The notes beneath the pieces were generated by a model. The model was not told where the DNA came from and did no database searches. It saw only the letters and a program-made list of their open reading frames with translations. Both the position numbers and the translations under genes were made by a program. A stretch of DNA of 64,000 bases, from NCBI GenBank assembly GCA_918026815.1, contig CAKJVC010000030.1, positions 868,001-932,000 on the forward strand. Direction: 5' to 3'. Below are positions 55,783 to 64,000 of the stretch, piece by piece. Positions within the stretch are counted from its first letter, which is position 1. Each line of letters starts with the position of its first letter. Source of the DNA: Chalara sp. BL73 (taxonomy: Eukaryota; Ascomycota; Leotiomycetes; Helotiales).

Positions 55783-58700
55783 TATGTAGTCTACAACAAC
55801 ATACCACGGCTATATTGCCTGCTCATGAGAAATGAAAGCCTCATTTCGCATTTATATCACGATAAGCGCACAAGGTCTAGGAAATCGATCGTAACAACTT
55901 CGGTGAAGTGTGATTACCTTTCTTGGCTTGGTTCGAGTCCATGGCCTCAATCTCTCACAGTTCTGACCGTAGTCAGGTTCTACTCTTTCCTCCACCATCG
56001 GCTATTCCTTTAACGTGCTTCAGACTTGATCTAGACATCTTTCCCCTCCTAAGCGTGTTAGCATTCAATTATACAGTAGAAAGCTACCCTACGGAAAGCA
56101 ACACTAGGCGAATCATCATTTTTGAATCGGTCTGGCTTCCCGATGCTCCTCCAGTGTAGTTGAAGAAATTGACTTTGGTAGCCCATCTCCATGTCTCTGT
56201 TAAAATCTTCAAGTATATCTATCTCTACATAATATTTGAGATGTCTCATGTAAGGTATCTTCCAACATGACCAGCCAGGGATGCCAAGATCTGCAAGGCG
56301 GGATGTGTTGTTGACGCAGGTCCTAATTCCAACGTTCTCATGCAAGATGTTCCCTGTTCCAAACGCAGATATCAACTAGCTATACCTACCAATACCCCCC
56401 ACTCCATTGCGTCCTATATGCACGTCAGGATGAAACCTTCTCATGCCACAGGGATATGCTACTCTAGCCTCCACTACATGCTGCAAGACTTCCCTATGCC
56501 ACGCATTCCTACGTCCAGTGCCGCTTCTCGTTCTAGGAATTGGCTGCGAGGTGAAGAATTGGAAGATCGGAGATAGGTTTGAGTGAGACTATGTGGGATA
56601 TTTGTATGAATTGTGAGTGGTGCTGTAGAAAACTGCTTCTCTACAGCACTTGCCATTTGCTGGCCCTCGCTTGCCGTGTGGAGAAGCTAGCGAGCTGCAT
56701 TTGCATATACACCAAAGAGCTAAGATCACTCTATAGAAAGTTGAGAGATCCTACGCTTCGATCCATGCCCTGTGAGATCAGGCGACGTGCTGCTGCCCTT
56801 GTCTGTGGCGCTGGTTTGCGTGCACCAGCTTGTAGTCCCAGCAACTGCACAAATGCCATAGTCGAAATCCACTTTTGGTATGTGCTTCTATGATTACGTC
56901 TACCTTTTTGAGAGTACCTCAAGATGTATTTCAAGATCACGAAGCATACTTTCCACCTCAACGCCGTATATATCAAGATGTGCAGCGAGCTCCTACGTAC
57001 TTGCTGATAACTCATATAATCCTATCACAAGACGGCCCTTATAAATCTGCAAGTTCAACATGTTTGGAGCTTCTGTGCCGTTCGCGACATCACCGGCAAC
57101 TGCAATATTCCAGGTGGCGTCTCTCAAGAGAGGGTCATCGGACGTTTCACAAGAGCTAACTCCGATAATCCAATAGTTGTATTAATGGCTTCGTGCACGG
57201 GTCGACATTGAATCTAGGTAGCATTAAGAGTGGCGGAAGAAGAGCCAAGTCCGGTGGTGGATTGTGCGAGCACCACACAGAACTGTACCAGTCTCCAAGC
57301 TACGCTCACCACGATATTGTTAAACAGCTGTTGAGAGAACGAAAATACTGAAAATACTGATGTCTGGAATCCTTCTCTCACGTAAGTAGCCGTATTATTG
57401 AACCAAGAAGCGAAACGGAACCGCGAACTGGACAGCTTCGTTGACATGGTAGAGGTGTAGATGCTATGGCCTGCTGGAGCAGCTGCGCTGTTCCTGAGCC
57501 ATGAAGCGCCTCAAAAATGCGAGGATACAGCAACGCGGATTAGTGAACCCAGCACTGGGATGCGAGACAATAACTGGAGGAAAATCTGCTTCGTCAAATT
57601 AGTAGCCCATACTGCTAAAGCAAGAATTGCCAAAGCAGCCACTGTATATAAGGCTCCCTTTTTGAACCGCGGCTCTATATTCCTTCTAATACCTCATAAT
57701 TGATGTGAAAGCGGCGTACAGTTCTTGAATCCTGGTATATTAAGCGGCGGTAGTGAGGAAGAATTATACTCAAGTGGTTGGATATGCCATAGTGCTTGTT
57801 TGGTTGAGGGGACGGTGTTGAAATAGCAAGTTATGGTACGAATTTGGTTGTAGATTCGGTATCGGGTATCAAGCTCAAAAAAGAGCAAAATGGACTCTAG
57901 CGAGCTAAGTAAACCTGAGGAAACTGTAAGTCTGATGTTCTGTAGGACTATTGCAAATTCTTACAATTCTGAAGTATCGCGAGTTGTTGGGTAGGTAGTA
58001 TAGAACCGGTGGACTATTCTGTAAGTTTTGGTTTGAGTGTACTAAACTTTGAGATGCAGGAAGGGTGGCTCATTTATGGGAAATTGAGACTATCCTCCGA
58101 AAGGAAGAAGTGAGACCATTTCATACACGGAACAAAGAAATGCAGTGGCTTTGTCTGGGTATAGCAATCAATAATGTGATACATTTGAACCGTCAAGTAC
58201 ACATATGGCAAGCTCACAAGTGTGGACCAAGTGCTCCTACTATGGCATATTAGAAAACAAAATCTCCCAGTTACATTAGCTGCGTAAAGATTGCGAAAGC
58301 CATGGGAATGAAGGGTAATAGCCATTGAGGTGGTGAGGGAAAGCGCGCCGTTTGCAAGAAGCTTGGCGCAGAGCGTGGGCAGTGTTGAGAATTACCGGTG
58401 AGATAAGTGTTTATGGCATAGTTGTGACAGAAGGAGGTCTAGCACCACATAGAGCGCGCCATTATTAGTACGAGCAGATGAGAGATTAAGGTGGATTGGT
58501 TGACGTAAGTTATCTCTTCCATTGATTCCATTGCTCTTCACAACATATCATTATGTTATGTGAATATATTAGCACAAACAGTATCGAACGAAATGGCAAC
58601 TCTGGGCCTAATTCACCATAGCTCGTCTTCAAAAATCTTCATGCTATTAGAACTATGGTCGGCTCCGTGTCCATGACGTATATGGGCAAATCACTAGATA

Positions 58701-60362
58701 TTGCTGCTCGAGTATGGCCTCTCCTGAAACTTAGTATAACCTTCAACGAGTGAGATAATACAGGGGCTGTTGAAGCATATATATGAAAACTTATCAATAA
58801 GTACACTACCTGAGGATGGGCAAAGGTTGTGAGAAGGAAAGGCAACTAGAAGATGGGTGGTAGACTTTAATTCCTGAGAGATATACGTTTGAACCTGGAT
58901 GATATCTTAGTCTTCATCCTTAGGATAATTTAGGAATTCGCAGAATTCATAAGAATTAATCCGAGCTACAACAAATTCATTTTCTATAGTGTGGTGTCCA
59001 CCAGCCGGGATCTGTTCAATGCTTAACTTAATGTCGTTGTCATTTTCTTTGTTTTTCTTATCGCTTTGATCACTTCCCCTTCAGTGATTGAGCCAGCTCT
59101 GATGATTTGTTTGTGTGACTGAATGTCTGACATCTGGCAAAGGAGGAAATAGGGAGCTCCCCCTTTGGACTCCCTTTTGTCGTCATGCCTACTCTGTCAC
59201 AACAATGAATCAGACACCTCGATCCTCTTAATCCAAATGTATTATGAATCTAAGATACGCAGGGCTGCGCTAGGGCCCGCTTAGGGTACACCAGAACAAA
59301 CTTAAACGTGCATAGTCACATCACACGCCTCAGTTTCCAGGGCGTAATTTCCTTGCAAATCTGAGATCTGTATGGATGCACAAAGGAACTCCTTAGAGGA
59401 AAATTTCAACATCCATGGATCATTACAGACACGACTAGATTTATCTCCAGGAGGTATTCTCTGGTGGTCCCCAGCCCGCTGGAAACAGTCTCACAGCTTC
59501 CCAAAGCAAGCCCCGTACAACTAAGCGAAAGTAAACAATTGAACAACTGAAGCTGAGGTAAAGCACTAACCCAGCCTTGCTAAATTTCAGCGTATGATAT
59601 TCTCATTGGCTAGAGCCTTGTCTATTACTAAGGCGTTGAATTATTCATCCTGTATGCCGCTTCACGGAAGAACTAGCCTACCACAGACTACACATCACAA
59701 GATCTCTCCAGAATCCACTTTCTCTCTGATACAAAAGTAGATATACATGTCTCACGCTACCGGGAATCGTTATTAACAGGTTGGTAATACAGAACACTCT
59801 ATCTACAACAAACCACCGACATGTGCAACTACAAACTAATGATCTACCTCTGCAACTGCGCAGCATGGGTCCCCCTTCCAGGTTGCTCCAAGGCCAAGCT
59901 AAATGGCTATCCATGTGCATCGAAATCCATCCTCCCTGATTCCAAAAGTATTGCAATCACGCACACAAGTGTTGCAAAGACCATCTGCGAGTTTCACCAG
60001 GAGGAAGAGCAAGAGAAGCAGCGGGAGCGGAAGAAGGGTGATGTGAGGGCCGATCGAGCCTACGCTGTAAGAGGGTTGGCTGATCTTATGCTGTAGTGCT
60101 TTGGACATGCTGCGTGGCCAAAGAAAGGTCCGAAGATTTGAGATGAGAATATGTAGAAGACGAGGCATCGCCGGGGTGCTGTTACGGAGAAGATGTCGGC
60201 TGGGTCGCTGCGCTGAATGAGTGTGATGGGTACGCTTTGATGATGAAAAACAACAGTGTTTACATTTGAGGATTGCATTTTGTCAGAAAATGCTATTTTG
60301 AAACTCGTAAATTACATGAACATGTCCATCATCCATCCATTTACTATGCCATTTTAGAACTT
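55783..60362. other. Gene-poor region with no supported gene
   Basis: This 4.6 kb stretch has only short frames on both strands, interrupted by stops. Some read like old coding sequence: minus 56375-56058; minus 57447-57214; and minus about 57165-57010 with WNIAVAGDVANGTE. I could not assign family or exon structure, and overlapping plus-strand readings are equally plausible. A small Cys-containing ORF at 59821-60096 is listed separately. No tRNA or repeat array was found. Confidence 0.4.
59821..60096 (+). CDS. Possible small Cys-rich protein
   Basis: This 91-codon frame begins MCNYKLMIYLCNCAAW and continues with a spaced Cys pattern (GCSKAK, YPCAS, ICEFH), ending in a Glu/Arg/Lys-rich segment. 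Many ascomycetes carry short proteins that begin with a similar Cys-Tyr-Cys pattern of unknown function. There is no signal peptide. A minus-strand frame overlaps it fully, so it may be chance. Confidence 0.3.
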   Translation: MCNYKLMIYLCNCAAWVPLPGCSKAKLNGYPCASKSILPDSKSIAITHTSVAKTICEFHQEEEQEKQRERKKGDVRADRAYAVRGLADLML

Positions 60363-60990
60363 TCACTTGCCTCTTAGCTCTCTTGCTTCAAACAGCACCA
60401 CCCTTCCTTCGACTCTCGTCTCCACCTTCTTGAAGTTCACCCTCAGTGTCTCACTAATCTCTTCTGCACTATAGCCCCTAATTTCGAACCCCCTTTATTG
60501 TTATAGAAAGACATCAGCAATGTGCCGAGCCAGTTGTAGTTACCCATTACTTAGGCTACTAGAACCGTACACCATGCCATCTTTCTTCACCCACCTCTTT
60601 TTTTTTTTTTAAACAATGAAGTCTTCTTTTGAAACTAGTCCAGGCATGCAGTGTAGTAAGTAGTATATGCTTATGAAATTACAAGCTTCATTGAAGGCTG
60701 GGTAATCAAGCTTGATGACTTCTCTTTGTACAGTGGTCGCGGGCACTGACTTGCTCGCAAGAAGAACTTTCATTGCTTCAAGAAAGTTATTGTTAAGATC
60801 AAATAAAGTGACTGAATATGCATCTTTGAGAGTTGAGTTTTCGAGGTAGTAAGTAGCCTGTACCAACCCCAACATTCAAATGATATTCTCCTAGGTACTG
60901 TTGTAAAAACGGAAGCAAATTGAGTTTTGTAGGGCAGCACCAGGTATAGCTGTTGGAGAGGACTAGATCCAGATATCGTAAGACTATCTG
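60363..60990 (-). pseudogene. SAM-dependent methyltransferase pseudogene
   Basis: Reading leftward, fragments of one methyltransferase appear in order but in different frames. SNSYTWCCPTK and LGEYHLNVGVGTGY (cofactor loop) come first. After a one-base shift come YYLENSTLK, YSVTLFDLNNNFLEAM and FISIYYLLHCMPG. Beyond a run of 13 T on the plus strand (60598-60610) come KDGMVYGSSSL, ARHIADVF with internal stops, and the tail YSAEEISETLRVNFKKVETR, ending at 60363. The fragments match fungal class I methyltransferases often found in secondary-metabolite loci. At least one frameshift, one homopolymer break and two or more stops make it non-functional. The N-terminus may start near 61048. Confidence 0.7.
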
Positions 60991-61688
60991 GGAACTCCAT
61001 TTTCAGTCCGTCATCATTTTCTGCATATACGGGTTCTTCTGTTGACAAGCCAGAAGGAGATGGACAGGATAGTATATTACCTGGCCAAGAGCTAACTTAC
61101 GAACAACCTATTAACAAGTGAATATATAGCTGCCCCAGCAGTATTTAGAAGGCGATTATTGGCTTTGTTGGGTTTGGCATCTTCTTTTTATTGTGATGGA
61201 TGGGTACATGTCGTTTGTGTCCTTCTCTTAATCCTTGACTTTTTATTGGGCATGCATGTCACTGAAGCCTACGTGATAACATCGCCCTGAAAAAATCGAG
61301 AGATGATAGTATAATCTCCCTTCGCAGGGTAATAAGAAATAATGAATCCATGTGCATAAGTTCCATGTTATACTTTCATCGGTATGAAATTTCTCTTTTT
61401 TTGTACCATAATTGGTGTTAACAGGGAGGCATTGCGGGACAACAACGAATAACCTTTTCCAATTCAGGCATTCCAGGAGCAAAACAAGCTATTTTCATTG
61501 TTTTTTGCCATCTCGACAAACTTAATAAGATGGTCTTATAATAAGTTGGGGAGTGTTCTTGTACTAAAGTTGTCTTTCACTCATGAGATTTTACCACTTT
61601 CTGCTTCCTGATCTTGGGAACATTTCTGAGCATTGCGAATGTCCTGCCAAGTCAGCTTTGAAAACCAATTTACCACCATGCATGAGAT
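60991..61688. other. Intergenic
   Basis: It lies between the methyltransferase pseudogene and the acetyltransferase gene, both on the minus strand. The minus-strand frame at 61482-61243 is unrecognisable. No other signal is seen. Confidence 0.4.
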
Positions 61689-62324
61689 TCACCTATAAAT
61701 TCCATAACCCCTCCACTTCTTCCCCCATTCACTCAGATCAACATCTATATACTCAACATCCTCAAACCCCGAGCGAGCATATAAATCATGCGCACCTGGA
61801 AAGCTGTTTAAAAAGATGGGAAGCCCATCATGGTCCGCAATCTCAAGACACCTTTCAACAAGACTTGTTCCTAGTCCTTTCCTTTGGTGCTTAGGGTGCG
61901 TATTCAAGGATGTGAGGAGATAATGAGGCTTTCCTTGCATCAAGTTATCCAGCTTCTTAAGTTTGTTCATGGCATGCGATGCAAACTCGAGGTTGAAGCC
62001 GGGGGGTGGAACAAAATTCCCTCCTGGATTTGTGGCTTCTTCCTCTTTCTCTAGGTCTTCAGAGGTGAAGGTAAGACTTACAAAACCAAGAACTTCTTTA
62101 GAGGAGGTATCCGAGATCTTAATGATACGGGTATGTGGATCAGCGAGTTTGGATGTAATGCGAAGAGTGAAGTAGGATATCAATGGTGCCGGGTCTGGCC
62201 AGTCGTGGAAGAAGAAAACGCAAATGGGTTCAGGAAGATAGCATAGAGCGGAGATGATGCCGAGCGAGGGAATGTCTGCTTCTGTTGCATCCTCAATCAT
62301 GAAAGAGGAGTTAAGGGTACCCAT
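61689..62324 (-). CDS. GNAT-family N-acetyltransferase
   Basis: A single exon of 211 aa runs from the ATG at 62324 (MGTLNSSFMIEDATEADIP); the frame stays open to 62372. The fold signature is clear: ATEADIPSL at the N-terminus, LGFVSLTF for the central strands, LTSLNTHPKHQRKGLGTSLVERCLEIAD with the acetyl-CoA loop (Q/R-x-x-G-x-G/A as QRKGLG), and DLYARSGFEDVE near the end. GNAT enzymes transfer acetyl from acetyl-CoA to an amine. The substrate cannot be read from sequence, but small-molecule detoxification is common for such stand-alone fungal members. Confidence 0.85.
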   Translation of the reverse strand: MGTLNSSFMIEDATEADIPSLGIISALCYLPEPICVFFFHDWPDPAPLISYFTLRITSKLADPHTRIIKISDTSSKEVLGFVSLTFTSEDLEKEEEATNPGGNFVPPPGFNLEFASHAMNKLKKLDNLMQGKPHYLLTSLNTHPKHQRKGLGTSLVERCLEIADHDGLPIFLNSFPGAHDLYARSGFEDVEYIDVDLSEWGKKWRGYGIYR

Positions 62325-63332
62325 TGCTTTGGATTTAGAGATTGACGGCAAAGGAGGCAATATTTCGTGCAAGCGACGGCCGAGACGCGCTTTTACACCT
62401 CTTTTATCACAATCGTTGAGGCATTATAAAGAAGAAAGTGACAAAGGGCATGTGACTCCAGGCAACACTATGGTGGGACAACGTCCCGTCTTACGAAAAG
62501 AACTATGACTCGCTTGGCATGCCATGCAGCCAATCACGATGTGAAGCTAATAGAAGTAAAATCTTAACGTGTGAGCTGCCATGAGTTTGTATACGGAGAT
62601 CACTCGATATCATTTGTAGATTCTCATCTTACAACCGCATTTATTTCGCCTTAAAGAGAGATCCCAATTTTGGTGAAGAAGAAAGTCGTTTCGTGCCTGC
62701 CAAACGAAAATATCAGCAAGTGTCGCAGCACTTCACCACCCAGCTGAAAGGCTGCCTCTTCATACTTGCACAATATGCCTAGGACGAGGTAGGAAAACAA
62801 ACTATGACAATACCTTAAGAAAGACCAATCCTTGAAATCCGCTCTTTCGAATCACTGAAGCAAAACAACGCTATGTCAAAATTTCAAGAGAAATAAGGAC
62901 GATAAGGTAAGGAGTTAGCAACTCTGTGAAAACCATCTTAGTATCGGTATATGCCTAATTCACCGTTGACCCCCTCTATTGCTTTAAGGAAGCTATAGTA
63001 ACCCCAAGATCGCGCAATTTTTGTATTCGTATCTTATAAGGCAAAGAATCTTAGTTGGCGATAATGGAAGTCTCTTTAAAGGCAATGTTGATTAGTTTCG
63101 TCTTCTCGCATTTTAATACATTGTTTGTTAATTTGTCTTTGAGTGACGTGAATGGTAAATGGCCTTTCATTAGATCGTCAAATATCAAGCAGAGCAGTCG
63201 TTCCCCATGATGTGAGATCAAAATCCCGATAACGGCGCAAGCAGTGTCATTGAATTTGCTCCCACTACATCAGTTTGCTATTAGCTGTCTCTGTAAGTCT
63301 TCATACTAGTTGCTTTCTAGCAGGGGTTTCTT
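62325..63332. other. Intergenic, acetyltransferase promoter side
   Basis: It contains the promoter of the minus-strand acetyltransferase and the flank of the transporter relic. No supported gene or repeat is seen. Confidence 0.4.
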
Positions 63333-64000
63333 GTGTTAAATACACCTTCGTCAGTCACCAAAAAACAAGGAGAGCCATTGCACGGCTTAGAACCATCCTT
63401 CGCCTCCACAGAATTGGACTATGGTGGTGTTGCTGCTACAAAATTCGAGGTCGAGCATCTTCTGCATGTTGTTGACGATATTCCATTTCGTACATGGATA
63501 GCATGCTTTGTGGGTATCTGCGAGCGATTTGTTGGTATGGTGCTGATGCCCCCTTGCTTGAGTGGCCACCATTCGAGTAAAATTTATGATATGCACAACT
63601 GATGGCTGTTCCGGAAAATTATTTACAACGTGCTTCTGGAGGATTGATTCCTGGTGCGCTCGGACTTGGTCAACCCAGAGCCTCTAATGTTATTAGCGGA
63701 TTGGTGATCTCGTCCTATATTACACCAGTTCCAGTTGCAGTCAGAGTAGGTAATGCGATTGGCTGCTACAGGATAATATTCTGGTCAGCTGTGTAAAGCC
63801 AGACATCAATGCCAATAAGTACGTCTTTAAGGCTAACTTGTGGTAGTATAGAAGCTACCGGAAAATCTGTACTCTTCGGCACATCACTGCCTGGGGCGCT
63901 TCATGCTGCTACTGGCTTAACAGGCGTGATGTTACAACGCCTATTTTTGATAACATTTTGGCCGCCTAGCAAACAAACAAGACTCAAACATGCTGGCGTA
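63333..64000 (+). pseudogene. POT-family peptide transporter, damaged, 3' truncated by window
   Basis: A frame from 63333 contains HLLHVVDDIPFRTWIACFVG and ICERFVG, which match the start of fungal PTR2-type proton/peptide symporters, including the conserved E-x-x-E-R-F-like motif. Codons after position 63548 are displaced by a 56-bp insertion. The protein then resumes at 63605 in another frame with NYLQRASGGLIPGALGLGQ and ISSYITPVP, then IGCYRIIFWSAV. A clean GT-AG intron (63793-63846, 54 nt) follows, then LFGTSLPGALHAATGLTG before the right edge. Several normally conserved positions are replaced, so the gene looks decayed. An intact gene with an unusual intron is less likely. Confidence 0.6.

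Noticed and set aside
55925..55945. GGTTCGAGTCC, resembling a tRNA B box
   Set aside because: The flanking bases do not form a proper T-arm, and no A box, anticodon arm or acceptor stem could be found around it.
1..64000. CRISPR arrays, bacterial operons, phage or plasmid modules
   Set aside because: Spliced fungal genes throughout and no regularly spaced repeats on either strand; such systems are not expected or seen.

Overview
The window is 64 kb of nuclear DNA from a filamentous ascomycete (Pezizomycotina). The evidence is many short GT-AG introns (mostly 45-60 nt) with CTAAC-like branch sites, a HET protein, a fungal Eis1-type eisosome protein, an ascomycete laccase ending in DSGL, a sphingolipid C9-methyltransferase and a Yor1-type ABC transporter. 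Class Leotiomycetes is my best guess from overall protein flavour and is inference only. I see no bacterial, viral, CRISPR or organellar sequence, and no tRNA or rRNA gene I can support.

Layout. 1-1.3 kb (+): 3' end of a HET-family gene cut by the window edge. 1.9-3.6 kb (-): membrane-anchored M19 dipeptidase. 4.2-7.0 kb (+): F-BAR/DEP/RhoGAP protein (Rgd2-like). 7.5-8.5 kb (-): DUF3431 protein. 9.1-12.4 kb (-): M16 metallopeptidase. 12.8-13.6 kb: unidentified membrane-protein-like fragments. 13.7-17.2 kb (+): 12-exon Zw10/Dsl1 tethering subunit. 17.6-18.8 kb (-): atypical protein tyrosine phosphatase. 19.8-22.3 kb (+): EIS1. 22.8-24.0 kb (-): Kin28/CDK7 kinase. 24.7-25.7 kb (+): Sfk1/FRAG1 membrane protein. 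26.2-29.0 kb (-): recyclin-1. 29.7-33.1 kb: a decayed stretch with a dienelactone hydrolase pseudogene, a frameshifted small ORF and a 44-bp palindromic mini-element inside a 9-bp direct repeat. 33.2-37.8 kb (+): Yor1-type ABC transporter. 38.1-42.5 kb (-): PAN1. 43.2-44.9 kb (-): sphingolipid C9-methyltransferase. 44.9-47.1 kb: gene-free. 47.2-49.6 kb (-): laccase. 50.7-52.4 kb (-): 523-aa unidentified protein. 52.7-55.8 kb (+): UTP13. 55.8-61.0 kb: gene-poor, ending in a methyltransferase pseudogene. 61.7-62.3 kb (-): GNAT acetyltransferase. 63.3-64.0 kb (+): damaged POT-family peptide transporter running off the right edge.

The left and middle two-thirds are housekeeping genes. Several of them act at the plasma membrane, cell cortex or in endocytic recycling (Rgd2-like, Zw10/Dsl1, Eis1, Sfk1, recyclin, Yor1, Pan1, C9-methylated glucosylceramide synthesis). 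This may be chance. The accessory parts (29.7-33 kb and after 55.8 kb) hold relics of metabolic genes.

I did not find a convincing new multi-gene system. The most unusual signals are: a UTP13 intron that seems to start with GA instead of GT; the palindromic mini-element with its 9-bp duplication; tandem degenerate WW-like segments in the HET protein; a RhoGAP-like domain without a visible arginine finger; a laccase with a long Ser/Thr-rich N-terminal extension; and a 56-bp non-intron insertion between 6-bp repeats in the peptide-transporter relic. All exon boundaries were read by eye from splice motifs and reading frame; none has transcript support here.
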